The position numbers and the translations under genes were made by a program. DNA of 25,106 nt from a virus, in the IMG/VR virus record IMGVR_UViG_3300033980_000307, positions 1-25,106 of that record; one strand, written 5' to 3'. A model generated the notes under the pieces. That model saw nothing but the letters and a program-made list of their open reading frames with translations, had not been told where the DNA came from and searched no databases. Within the stretch, counting starts at the first letter, position 1; every line of letters begins with the position of its first letter. Of this stretch, positions 9,801 through 16,441 are shown piece after piece.

Positions 9801-10488
9801 TTCCCCAACATCGACTGGCAGGCCTTCGCTTGCAGACATCCTGGTTGATAGCGGTGTGATGAATCGCGGCGAGATTGCCAACATCAAGAAGCTGACCGGC
9901 GAGTTGTCACGCATCGAAGCCGTCATGCAAAACAAACAAGTGCTCGATCGCGTGCTTGAGACCTCCGATGCCGTTGAGGATCTTGTGCTTCGCGTGGTCG
10001 GTGCTCGGATGGGTGCTGGATTGGCCAGTAAAGGAGCAGAAGCGGGCGGATCAAGCTTGATTGCCGCTTCGGCTGGCTCAAAGATGATGCGTGAGATGTT
10101 CGATCGCATGCCCAATGAGAGCGTGCGCGGCTTGTTAGAACAGGCTGCAAAAGACCCCGCCTTCATGGTTCGACTGCTTGAGAAGGGGCGCTCGGAGCAA
10201 GACAAAATCCGCTTTGCCAAGCAGTTGCGCGGCTATCTGATCAATGCTGGATTGACCGCCGCTGAGGGCGAAGAACCCACAATTGCTGCTGCACCACCAA
10301 CCGTTGCCGAGCGCACCGCCGAACGCTTGCTCAAGAAGCTTCCCCCCGCACCGCCTGCACGCGGTCTTTTAAGTGGTACCGTACCTCAGCCAGGACGCCC
10401 ACAGGCCCGTGCTCCGGGTGGAGCGCCTCAGCCGCAGGCAAGGGACATGCTGCGTCAGCTTTTCCCTTTTGACGCAGTGTTACGATAG
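6889..10488 (+). CDS. Large putative internal virion / DNA ejection protein (1199 aa)
   Basis: This is the largest protein in the window, starting at ATG 6889 after AGAGGT. Residues ~60-215 are Gly/Ala-rich and hydrophobic (GGLYGGARLGFQAG, TVAGGLTGLLGG, VGAGVGAGTAELV), a candidate membrane-interacting segment. From ~225 on it is charged and helical with coiled-coil stretches (for example AKQNLASLQAQVKEAQKEL). The last ~65 residues are Pro/Ala-rich (LPPAPPARG, PQPGRPQARAP) and end LFPFDAVLR. Size, helical build and position at the end of the structural block match the very large ejection proteins of podoviruses (T7 gp16 is 1318 aa). Unlike gp16, no lytic transglycosylase motif is visible at the N-terminus. 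Its 3' end overlaps the convergent nuclease gene by 34 bases. Confidence 0.5.
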   Translation: MAEAPLRIEDFASPVGQAPTKPSDNLEGIATETAPDTSLFDVASEYAKGLVQGVTEQAPSAGGLYGGARLGFQAGTRIPFGQPYTTVAATVAGGLTGLLGGNALGEQIGKQLYEEQTNPELKPFREAGRTTGGGLAYLPLGYTIPATTGVRVLDFMGKLGTFARSHPILYGALETQSAVGAGVGAGTAELVAPGETLPRVTGEVVGGLLNPSKLVTTASLPFLDLTKRLVSRFSAGQREGRAANRLVAILEENFEPELRQADPEKWADAYNKVYLPNLIQALKDPGLVPGMTSAQKTGDIPLTVLETSLARQNDEFGPKVAEQGRKAQEAVIRMINMLNQSGDPTMLQEAARLRDTYLRQLLDGRLAAADARSAIAIAGISKDSPANRARIGQIIRENVDSALKDAREVEHTLWTDVPKAIRAQIDETVTSLKKQGASDDQIRAAVARLTDGQAVVASNFSKQFETIRSEMSPEYYNREFPAIVKDIYGRLSKAQNIKKLSPEQLMMFGKESNPTLATSFETLQKDLQTAKATIDANADNAKKLASVLKGNNFYLDVLTPTSSTTKRFDASSADPQKRVFARKLIDVTLGRLPREELSEAMRDYTIYGIGRSGKLEGVVSKLFDSEQLKALRDAEAAKQNLASLQAQVKEAQKELIESGKDFVRRGAINVGDLVNARRDMLRLAMDAEARGERANYAFYSKFSEALLDDMDQVRNPAYDAARAFSKELNDSFTRTFAGDMRAVGKTGAERILPEILVSRAFSGNSDVVNARLQQIQDAVDMLPRLHNQYVADFGPNDPRARILEDAVNRSGERVVSTADAVDRATRLAAAASIDPQTGRLNSSRLSRWMNENETLVNSIPGLRYDLENSLRAQNSLDLVTKQNSAIAKKIDKQVAFSKFLGENPSEAVADAINSKNPALSMRRLAQAASTGMGGGRSQDMVDALKSAVYDYAYAKGGGDKLSFQAYNDAFFSPTSTGRPSLADILVDSGVMNRGEIANIKKLTGELSRIEAVMQNKQVLDRVLETSDAVEDLVLRVVGARMGAGLASKGAEAGGSSLIAASAGSKMMREMFDRMPNESVRGLLEQAAKDPAFMVRLLEKGRSEQDKIRFAKQLRGYLINAGLTAAEGEEPTIAAAPPTVAERTAERLLKKLPPAPPARGLLSGTVPQPGRPQARAPGGAPQPQARDMLRQLFPFDAVLR
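10449..10478. other. Hairpin at the convergent gene junction
   Basis: CTGCGTCA (10450-10457) and TGACGCAG (10470-10477) form a perfect 8-bp stem around a 12-base pyrimidine-rich loop, extendable by G-T wobbles at both ends. It sits across the overlapping 3' ends of the plus-strand ejection gene and the minus-strand nuclease gene. No U-tract follows on either strand, so it is not a canonical intrinsic terminator. It could be an RNA 3'-end stabiliser, a weak bidirectional terminator, or coincidence. Confidence 0.35.
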
Positions 10489-11147
10489 TAGTTATCTACC
10501 CGCTCAAGCCAGCCTGTCTTGTATTGGCTAAATTCGCGTCCGGTGGTTGTGAATACCTGCGTACCACCGGACTGCATAGCCATCATCACCACACCCATCT
10601 CAATCTCGGTGCCAAACTGATAGTCATGCGCTAAGGCGTAGGCGGATAACTGGTGGAAGTAGTCCGTGATCCATTCATGACGTTTCGGTTTGTTTGATTG
10701 CTTGAAGTCAATGATCGCAGGCTTTCCCTTGTACAAGCCCACCATGTCCGTGGTCCCTGCATAACGATTCGGGATGTACAAGGTAACCTCCGATCCCCAG
10801 ATCTCAGTGATGTGGTGAAACTCCTCGCGAATCAAGCGATACCCCATCTCGTAGCCCTTGATCGTCTCCCAGGTGTAAGGCGCAGGTAGATCCTGGCCCG
10901 CAATCATGTGCTCAATGACGCTGTGCATGTGCGTGCCGATCGTGGCGGCAGTCGTCTTGATGCGCTCAGCTTCCTCTTTACCTATGCGTTGCACCCATTC
11001 GTTGATCTTGACCCTGTCCTTGGTTGAGTCAAGAATGCGCGTCACGCTGGGTAGTCTTTGATCGCCATAGGTGCGACCCTCTTCGCCGTCATGACGTGCA
11101 AGCTTTTCGTAAGCATACTTACTGCGGATGGGGACTAAATCAGCCAT
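10455..11147 (-). CDS. PD-(D/E)XK nuclease (RecB/Cas4-like exonuclease)
   Basis: The product is 230 aa. The start is at 11147, preceded on the minus strand by GAGGAAA. Visible family motifs: LPSVTRIL near residue 32, GTHMH (71-75) as the upstream GxxxH-type motif, Glu120 in WGSEVTLYI, GTTDMVG with Asp134, IIDFKQ with Asp147 and Lys149 (the D-x-K core), and QLSAYA with Gln166. Together these are the metal-binding and catalytic positions of RecB-type nucleases. No Fe-S cysteine cluster as in Cas4 is present, so this is the simple phage exonuclease form. It likely processes DNA ends in recombination or degrades host DNA. Its start lies 13 bases inside the SNF2 helicase gene, implying co-translation, and its end overlaps the convergent virion gene. 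Confidence 0.85.
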   Translation of the reverse strand: MADLVPIRSKYAYEKLARHDGEEGRTYGDQRLPSVTRILDSTKDRVKINEWVQRIGKEEAERIKTTAATIGTHMHSVIEHMIAGQDLPAPYTWETIKGYEMGYRLIREEFHHITEIWGSEVTLYIPNRYAGTTDMVGLYKGKPAIIDFKQSNKPKRHEWITDYFHQLSAYALAHDYQFGTEIEMGVVMMAMQSGGTQVFTTTGREFSQYKTGWLERVDNYYRNTASKGKS

Positions 11148-12589
11148 TGTTTGATTTCCTCGCCAAGAACCTGAGATGCCACGTCAATCTTATCGCGCAG
11201 CGCTTTAACAATCTTCTCATCAACCGTCTTGGGCGCAATTAAGTCGACGTAAGTCACCTTGTTAACTTGACCTATCCGGTGAGCACGGTCCTCGGATTGC
11301 AATCGTTTTTCTAAATCAAAACTATTGCTGTAATAGACAACAACACTGGCCGCAGTGAGCGTGATCCCGTAGCCGCCCGTCTGCGGATTGCCTACGAAAA
11401 ACCGCATCGGGGAGCTTGGATCCTGGAACTTCTCAATCACACGCTGGCGTTCATCAAGCTTTGTGTCGCCGTAGTACACGCCTACCGAATCCATGCCGTA
11501 AGCTTTTTGCAGTGCAAGATGAATGGCTTCGATGTTGTGCCGATAGGTCGCCCAGATGATGACCTTGCCGCCTGTTTCTTCGATGACGTTGAGCAACTCC
11601 TGGATGCGATTATTAGGCAGCTCCTGTATGGTGCCGTCATCAAGCTTTGCAAATCCACACACGAGCTGGTGCAGTCGCATCAGTTGCGTTAAGGCGTTGA
11701 CCGTGGACACCGTGCCCGTGGCGAACTGTGCAAGCGCCATGGCTTTCATCTGGTTATAAGCGCGCTCTTGCTCGTCAGTCAGATCGACATCGCGCCGCAC
11801 AAAAAGCTTGTCAGGTAGATCCAAACATTCTTCCTTGGTCACTCGGAAGCTAAAGCGGCTGACCATCCTTTGTAACTCGTCAAGCCGCTGAAAACCGACA
11901 ACCTGCTTGAAAGCGTGCGTTGCAACACGGCGTTCGATGACTACAGCAAAGCGGGACTGGAATGCATAGAAGCTATCTGTGCCCAGGCAATCGGCAGACA
12001 AGAAGTTGCACTGCGAAAACAGATCCATTGGCGTCTTGGTGACAGGCGATCCAGTCATGATTCTGCGAAAGCGTGCAAGCCTTCCAAGTTTTGTAATGTT
12101 CTTGGTTCGTGCAGCGGTATGCGTCTTAATGGTCGTACTCTCATCGATTGCCATTAAGGCGCTATGAGACAGTAAAAAACGCTGTGCGAACAATCGTCCC
12201 TTGTCCGTGGACAACGCTTCAACGTTCATAACAAGGATTTTCAAATCCTCTGTCACCTCAAAGATGGCATCGAGCGCTGCCTTCTCAGCCTTGCGTGGCG
12301 AGGGCGTCCAAAGCGCCGCACGGTAGATGACATGCGAGGGCATGTGCTTTGGGATTTCTATATCGATCCAGTTTCTGTATACGCCCTTGGGCGCTACAAT
12401 CACCGCAGCGTTGACCTCACCGTTATCGTACAGCATGGCTAAGTTATTGATTAACATATAACTTTTGCCCGTTCCCATGTCAGCAAAGAGCGCAGCTAAG
12501 GGCTTGCGCCAGAAACGTTCTAGATACGCTTTCTGATGCTCAAAGGGTTTGTTTCGATACGGGTAATTGGCTAAGTATTGCTCTTCCAT
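11135..12589 (-). CDS. SNF2-type superfamily 2 helicase/ATPase
   Basis: The product is 484 aa. The start is at 12589, directly preceded by AAGGAGAAC on the minus strand; the same frame stays open to 12823 but runs antisense to another gene and lacks a better site. Helicase motifs in order: HQKAYL (18-23, Q-motif region), ADMGTGKSY (Walker A, Lys42), AIDEST (147-152, motif II as DEST rather than DEAH), MTGSPVTKT (motif III, from 178), KVIIWATYRHN (motif IV region), GGYGITLTAA (motif V), and QSEDRAHRIGQ (431-441, motif VI). The HRIGQ ending is typical of SNF2/Rad54-like translocases. In phages such proteins probably remodel DNA or act in recombination or replication start. It pairs with the nuclease downstream on the same minus-strand transcript. 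Confidence 0.9.
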   Translation of the reverse strand: MEEQYLANYPYRNKPFEHQKAYLERFWRKPLAALFADMGTGKSYMLINNLAMLYDNGEVNAAVIVAPKGVYRNWIDIEIPKHMPSHVIYRAALWTPSPRKAEKAALDAIFEVTEDLKILVMNVEALSTDKGRLFAQRFLLSHSALMAIDESTTIKTHTAARTKNITKLGRLARFRRIMTGSPVTKTPMDLFSQCNFLSADCLGTDSFYAFQSRFAVVIERRVATHAFKQVVGFQRLDELQRMVSRFSFRVTKEECLDLPDKLFVRRDVDLTDEQERAYNQMKAMALAQFATGTVSTVNALTQLMRLHQLVCGFAKLDDGTIQELPNNRIQELLNVIEETGGKVIIWATYRHNIEAIHLALQKAYGMDSVGVYYGDTKLDERQRVIEKFQDPSSPMRFFVGNPQTGGYGITLTAASVVVYYSNSFDLEKRLQSEDRAHRIGQVNKVTYVDLIAPKTVDEKIVKALRDKIDVASQVLGEEIKQWLI

Positions 12590-12605
12590 AAGTTCTCCTT
12601 TCTTG

Positions 12606-12623
12606 CAGGACTTGCATGTCCTG
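12606..12623. promoter_or_regulatory. 18-bp near-perfect palindrome, candidate operator
   Basis: CAGGAC (12606-12611), TTGCAT and GTCCTG (12618-12623) make an inverted repeat in which 16 of 18 positions are symmetric, including the central TGCA. It covers the putative plus-strand -35 element, the expected place for a dimeric repressor or activator site. Confidence 0.4.
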
Positions 12624-12630
12624 AAATCGA

Positions 12631-12640
12631 AGTGTACACT
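12631..12640. promoter_or_regulatory. 10-bp perfect palindrome overlapping candidate -10 elements
   Basis: AGTGTACACT is fully self-complementary and is flanked by an outer inverted pair ATCGA (12626-12630) and TCGAT (12647-12651). It supplies a TACACT hexamer on both strands. It may be a protein site or simply a symmetric -10 region. Confidence 0.35.
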
Positions 12641-12670
12641 GGCTTCTCGATTTAAGAAAGGAGAAAGGCG

Positions 12671-13003
12671 TTGGCTAAAGTCTATGCCGTTACAGAAACG
12701 GGGCAACACAACATTACTTCTGCATTGGATTTTGGAACGATCGAAGTGATCCTCCCAAACAATGTGCAGCTTGCATTTAGTGTCGCACCTACCGTCGCTC
12801 GCGTGCAGCGCAAACTTGAGCACTTCACCGACGATGATTATTTGCTTTTCATTGGCGACCCCACGGCGATCGGCATTGTCAGCGCCGTTGCAGCGTCCAG
12901 GAACAATGGACGATACAAATGTCTTAAGTGGGATCGCGTAGAGAGGCGATATATTCCTATCCAGGTTGATCTGTTTCCCAAGAAAGGAGAAAGTTATGAG
13001 TGA
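12671..13003 (+). CDS. Conserved phage protein of unknown function, TTG start
   Basis: The product is 110 aa. The start is TTG at 12671, supported by AAGGAG at 12658-12663 with seven-base spacing; no nearby in-frame ATG exists. The protein is compact: a beta-rich N-terminal half (GTIEVILPNN) followed by RKLEHFTDDDYLLFIGDP, AIGIVSAVAA, NNGRYKCLKWDR and YIPIQVDLF. I recognise this layout from small proteins encoded next to SSB-like genes in aquatic phages, but know no function for it. No membrane segment or enzyme motif is visible. It is the first gene of the rightward replication transcript and overlaps the next gene by eight bases. Confidence 0.8.
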   Translation: MAKVYAVTETGQHNITSALDFGTIEVILPNNVQLAFSVAPTVARVQRKLEHFTDDDYLLFIGDPTAIGIVSAVAASRNNGRYKCLKWDRVERRYIPIQVDLFPKKGESYE

Positions 13004-13544
13004 TTTGTTTGAACAAGATGCCGATGCACTTCAGGTCGGCGATGACAAGCTGGCTGGCATTGCCCAGCTCGCCAAGCGTGCCAAGCTCTTGGAGAAGGAA
13101 ATACTAGAGTTAGAGACAAGCCTGAGCGAGCGCCAGGATAATTACCGCAAGCTCACCGAGGAAACACTGCCCGAGGCGTTTGCCGAGCTTGGGCTTAAGA
13201 GCTTCGCTATGGAGGATGGCAGTAAGATTGAAGTCAAGCAGTTTTACAGCGCTACGGTCAGCAAAGCCAAACAGGCCGAAGCCTTTGCGTGGCTGCGTGA
13301 ACGGGGCTATGACGACATTATCAAGAACACGGTGACGGTGCGTTTTGGCCGTCGCGAAGACGAGCTTTGTGCTCGTTTACTGGATCTTCTCTCGAAGCAA
13401 GGCTTTCCGGCTGAGCAAAACGAGAAGATAGAACCCCAGACCCTTAAGGCCTGGGTTAAAGAGATGCTGACCACGGGGCGCGAAGTACCTTCGGATTTAT
13501 TTGGGGTGTACGTGGGCAACAAGGCCAGCATCAAGTCAACTTAA
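12996..13544 (+). CDS. Conserved phage protein with N-terminal coiled coil, unknown function
   Basis: The product is 182 aa. The start at 12996 is chosen over an in-frame ATG 30 bases upstream because it follows AAAGGAGAAAGTT and begins just before the preceding stop. Residues ~14-50 are a clear coiled coil (AKLLEKEILELETSLSER). Next comes LPEAFAELGLKSFAMEDGSK, a mixed region IKNTVTVRFGRREDE, and a C-terminal block QTLKAWVKEML plus DLFGVYVGNKASIKS. The family is familiar from aquatic phages beside single-stranded DNA-binding genes, with no assigned role that I know of. Its position suggests a replication or recombination accessory role; this is inference. Confidence 0.8.
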   Translation: MSDLFEQDADALQVGDDKLAGIAQLAKRAKLLEKEILELETSLSERQDNYRKLTEETLPEAFAELGLKSFAMEDGSKIEVKQFYSATVSKAKQAEAFAWLRERGYDDIIKNTVTVRFGRREDELCARLLDLLSKQGFPAEQNEKIEPQTLKAWVKEMLTTGREVPSDLFGVYVGNKASIKST

Positions 13545-13567
13545 TCACGAACCAAGGACCGAGAATC

Positions 13568-14353
13568 ATGGCAAAGACAGATGTAGCAGTAAAAGAAACC
13601 GGCACAGCGCTTGCATTAGCGAGCATGTTTGAAGCAGATGCCGGAGCAGGTCTTGAGCAGATGGACAAGGATGACTTTGCGCTTCCTTTTCTTAAGGCAC
13701 TGACCAATAACTCCGACGAGATCGGTGTTATTGAAGGTGCCATGCCTGGGATGATCTTTAACACAGTGACCAAGGAGCTCTTCGACGGCAAGAAGGGTAT
13801 CGTTGTGGTCCCGACCGCCTACGTACGGCAGTACATTGAGTGGGCACCGCGTGGCAGCGGTTCGTCGGGAGCACCTGTGCAGATCTACCCAGCAACGTCC
13901 GATATCCTTAGTCGCACCAATCGCGTTCCGGGCGACAACAAGGACTATCTGGACAATGGGAACTACATCGAGAACACCGCCAATCACTACGTGATGATGG
14001 TGACCGATGAAGGCATCCCGGTTCCTGCCCTCATTGTGATGAAATCCACTCAGCTTAAGAAGTCACGCAAGTGGAACAGCATGATGATGTCGACCAAGCT
14101 CATGGGGAAGAACGGTCCCTACACGCCGCCAATCTACAGCCAGATGTATCGGCTCACGACCACGGCAGAGAGCAACGACAAGGGCAAGTGGTATGGCTGG
14201 GAAGTCGAGCGCATTGGCTCAATCCCGGCGGATCAGATCGCATCGGTTTACATGGCTGCAAAGCAGTTTGCAGAGTCCGTGAACCGTGGGGAGGTAAAGG
14301 TTAAGCACGAGTCGGAAGGCGCGACTATGCAAGACGCGAACATCCCGTTCTGA
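13568..14353 (+). CDS. Putative single-stranded DNA-binding protein
   Basis: The product is 261 aa; ATG 13568 is the first start after the previous gene. The N-terminal part has DFALPFLKALTNNSDEI and GMIFNTVTKELFDGKKGIVV, then a beta-rich core (VVVPTAYVRQYIEW, NHYVMMVTDEGIPVPALIVM) followed by basic STQLKKSRKWNSMMM and YGWEVERIG. The chain ends in a flexible acidic tail finishing DANIPF. A terminal acidic IPF tip is the hallmark that bacterial SSB uses to recruit partners (E. coli SSB ends DDDIPF). I recognise the body as a phage family often labelled SSB-like, but no standard OB-fold signature can be proved by eye. Context fits: it lies directly before the primase. Confidence 0.6.
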   Translation: MAKTDVAVKETGTALALASMFEADAGAGLEQMDKDDFALPFLKALTNNSDEIGVIEGAMPGMIFNTVTKELFDGKKGIVVVPTAYVRQYIEWAPRGSGSSGAPVQIYPATSDILSRTNRVPGDNKDYLDNGNYIENTANHYVMMVTDEGIPVPALIVMKSTQLKKSRKWNSMMMSTKLMGKNGPYTPPIYSQMYRLTTTAESNDKGKWYGWEVERIGSIPADQIASVYMAAKQFAESVNRGEVKVKHESEGATMQDANIPF

Positions 14354-14378
14354 TTGAATTGGGGGAAAGCCGGAGCAC

Positions 14379-14392
14379 CGGGGAGTACCCCG
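14379..14392 (+). other. Small hairpin before the primase gene
   Basis: CGGGG (14379-14383), loop AGTA and CCCCG (14388-14392) form a compact stem-loop in the 55-base gap between the SSB-like and primase genes. It is followed by a five-codon frame (MRKQK, 14395-14412) whose stop overlaps the primase ATG as ATGA. It has no U-tract, so it is not a terminator; a modest effect on translation start or mRNA stability is possible. Confidence 0.25.
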
Positions 14393-14408
14393 CTATGAGA
14401 AAGCAGAA

Positions 14409-15929
14409 ATGACTGACTTTAAAACGATCTTTCGTGGGCTTGACATTGCCCATGGCACCTACAAGATTGAGAAGGCGCGGGGAGATGGCAAACAAGCGGG
14501 AAAGGCCGTGGTGGTTAGGCAACCACCAACTGATGAGCTTTGGGTCAAGCATCTTCAGGGGGTTGAGCCTTCTCTTGGCATTATTCCTATCCGTGCTGAT
14601 AACAGTTGCACTTGGGGTTGTATTGACATTGATCAATATCCCTTGGATCACAAAGGTGTTGTGGAAAAAATTGCGAAGTTAAAGCTTCCACTCGTGGTGT
14701 GTCGCAGCAAGTCAGGCGGCGCACATGTGTTTCTCTTTACCACCGAACCTGTCCCTGCGGCGGACATGCGCAAGTACCTGACTGCGGCAGCGGCACTGCT
14801 AGGTGAGTCAGGCAGGGAGATCTTCCCTAAGCAAAGCGAGATTCTTGTTGACCGTGGCGATACGGGCAACTTCTTAAACCTTCCCTACTTTGGCGGCGAT
14901 GAAACGCTCCGTTATGCGATTAAGAGCGACGGCAGTGCAGCAACGCTCGAGGAGTTCTACCGCCTTTACGAAGAGGCTGTGCAAACGCCTCCGCTGTCTT
15001 TCCCCGAGGCTCCGGCACAACCCGAGCAGCCCATCAAGGATGGACCGCCATGCCTCCAAACGCTTTGTGCGCAAGGCTTTCCTGAAGGCACAAGAAACAA
15101 CGGTCTTTTCAACATCGGCATCTACCTGAAACGGACAGGCGCATCGAACTGGGAAGACAAGTTATCGGAGTACAACCACAAGTTCTTTGGCCCACCGCTT
15201 GGCTTATCTGAGGTTCAGATCATTGTTAAGCAGTTGACCAAGAAAGATTACAAGTACAAGTGTAAAGATGCGCCCATTAATAGTTTTTGTAATGCTGGTC
15301 TGTGCCGTACTCGCAAGTATGGCGTTGGCGCGGATGGTCCTGATTCGCCTCAAATGTCTGCCCTCTCCAAATACAATAGTGAACCTCCGCTATGGTTTTT
15401 GGATATCAACGGCAGGCGTGTTGAGCTTGACACCGAGAGTCTACACAACCAAGCGGCGTTTCAAAAGGCCTGCATGGAAAAGGTCAATCTATTGCCTCCG
15501 ACCCTGCGAAAGCAAGACTGGGAGCAAGTGCTCAACGCGCTCCTAAGGGAGATGGTGGAGCTTGAACAAATCCAAGAGGCGTCCGAAGACACGACACTGA
15601 CAGGACGCTTCACTGCACTGCTTGAAGAGTTCACCACGCACATTCAACAGGCCATGGACCGTGATGAAATTCTCTTGGGCAGACCCTGGGTGGATGAAGA
15701 AGACCAGCGCGTTTACTTTCGCATCAAGGATCTGGAAGACCACCTCACGCGCAATAACTTCAAGGGCCTGAGTGCCCCGAAAATGGCTCAGCGTCTGCGT
15801 GATTTAGGCGGTGAGCCGTTGCCCTTGTTCCTTAAAGGACGCACCACACGCGTGTGGCGTATGCCGTGCTTCCCGAAACAAGAAGCACCCTTTGAGACAC
15901 CAACCGCTAAGAAAGGGAGTCCGTTCTAA
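14409..15929 (+). CDS. Archaeo-eukaryotic-type primase (AEP/PrimPol-like) with Cys cluster
   Basis: The product is 506 aa. Residues ~1-175 carry AEP primase signatures: GCIDIDQY with Asp73 and Asp75 (metal-binding DxD), VCRSKSGGAHVFLF with Ser102-Gly-Gly and His106 (nucleotide-binding sxH motif), and ILVDRGDTGNFLNLPYFGGD with Asp148 (third metal ligand). Residues ~215-300 form a second domain with EGTRNNGLFNIGIYLKR and four candidate metal-ligand cysteines: Cys215, Cys285, Cys294 and Cys299 (PPC...YKC...SFC...GLCRTRKYG). The C-terminal ~150 residues are helical, possibly winged-helix (HLTRNNFKGLSAPKMAQRL), and end GSPF. The protein should make RNA or DNA primers for the phage polymerase. No helicase domain is attached. 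Its stop overlaps the next start (TAATG). Confidence 0.8.
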   Translation: MTDFKTIFRGLDIAHGTYKIEKARGDGKQAGKAVVVRQPPTDELWVKHLQGVEPSLGIIPIRADNSCTWGCIDIDQYPLDHKGVVEKIAKLKLPLVVCRSKSGGAHVFLFTTEPVPAADMRKYLTAAAALLGESGREIFPKQSEILVDRGDTGNFLNLPYFGGDETLRYAIKSDGSAATLEEFYRLYEEAVQTPPLSFPEAPAQPEQPIKDGPPCLQTLCAQGFPEGTRNNGLFNIGIYLKRTGASNWEDKLSEYNHKFFGPPLGLSEVQIIVKQLTKKDYKYKCKDAPINSFCNAGLCRTRKYGVGADGPDSPQMSALSKYNSEPPLWFLDINGRRVELDTESLHNQAAFQKACMEKVNLLPPTLRKQDWEQVLNALLREMVELEQIQEASEDTTLTGRFTALLEEFTTHIQQAMDRDEILLGRPWVDEEDQRVYFRIKDLEDHLTRNNFKGLSAPKMAQRLRDLGGEPLPLFLKGRTTRVWRMPCFPKQEAPFETPTAKKGSPF

Positions 15930-16441
15930 TGACTGATGTCTATCGCATCAAGGACATGGATCTTGCCATCATCGGCATGTGTTCGACCTGGGATAACAAC
16001 ACACTGGTTGAGCGCGTGGTCTACGACGGGAACGTTGTCCGAAACACATTGATCGAGGATCACAACATGTCCTGGGACGAGGCCGTCTCGTTCATCGACC
16101 ACAACATTGTCAATAGTTATATCGGTCCTGGTACACCGATCCTGGTATGGCCCATGGAATGGGAGGAAGTTCATGAGCACACAAAAAGTATTCGGCCCTC
16201 CAGGTACGGGCAAGACCACTTACCTGCTGAGCGTGGTTCAAGAGGAACTAGCCAAGGAGACGCCGTCAAACAAGATCGGGTACTTCGCATTCACGCGCAA
16301 AGCGGCGAACGAGGCTCGGGATCGGGCGATTGCGAAGTTCCCCCACTTGAATCCGGTCAGCGACTTTCCCTGGTTCCGAACACTCCACAGTCTTGCATTT
16401 CGGTGTCTTGGGATCAACAGCAAAGAGATGATGCAAGATGA
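15929..16441 (+). CDS. Small conserved phage protein with anomalous out-of-frame extension
   Basis: The start at 15929 (TAATG overlap, AAGGGAG upstream) opens a 170-codon frame. Residues 1-~81 look like a genuine compact protein (LIEDHNMSWDEAVSFIDHNI, SYIGPGTPILVWPMEWEE), a small phage family I recall as roughly 80-90 aa, normally ending just after the TPI-V-P phrase. From residue 82 on, the frame overlaps the UvrD helicase gene by 269 bases and reads low-complexity Arg/Gly/Ser text (GQDHLPAERGSRGTSQGD), the +1 translation of the helicase P-loop region. The extension is therefore probably not selected as protein: either the normal stop was lost, or a sequencing or assembly change removed it. 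Function unknown. Confidence 0.55.
   Translation: MTDVYRIKDMDLAIIGMCSTWDNNTLVERVVYDGNVVRNTLIEDHNMSWDEAVSFIDHNIVNSYIGPGTPILVWPMEWEEVHEHTKSIRPSRYGQDHLPAERGSRGTSQGDAVKQDRVLRIHAQSGERGSGSGDCEVPPLESGQRLSLVPNTPQSCISVSWDQQQRDDAR

Larger units (their letters stand above)
12590..12670. promoter_or_regulatory. Divergent promoter/operator region
   Basis: These 81 bases separate the minus-strand helicase from the plus-strand replication genes, so at least one promoter in each direction is expected here. On the plus strand TTGCAT (12612-12617), a 17-base spacer and TACACT (12635-12640) give a modest sigma-70-like match. The reverse strand also reads TACACT at 12636-12631, because the site is palindromic. 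Two palindromes described separately overlap these elements. Strong ribosome sites flank both ends (AAGGAG on each strand). Promoter activity is inferred. Confidence 0.5.

Noticed and set aside
6889-10488. Lytic transglycosylase domain in the largest ejection-type protein, as in T7 gp16
   Set aside because: No catalytic Glu with the surrounding goose-type lysozyme motif could be seen in the N-terminal region.
10455-11147. Calling the nuclease a true Cas4
   Set aside because: The D-x-K core is present but the Fe-S cysteines of Cas4 are absent and no cas genes are nearby.
12590-12823. Extension of the SNF2 helicase frame by 78 codons at its N-terminus
   Set aside because: It runs antisense over the divergent intergenic region and the next gene, lacks helicase-like content, and the ATG at 12589 has a near-ideal AAGGAG site.
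16107-16172. Upstream in-frame start for the UvrD helicase
   Set aside because: It would add 22 residues with no helicase content; ATG 16173 has GGGAGGAAG and puts the P-loop at the usual N-terminal position.
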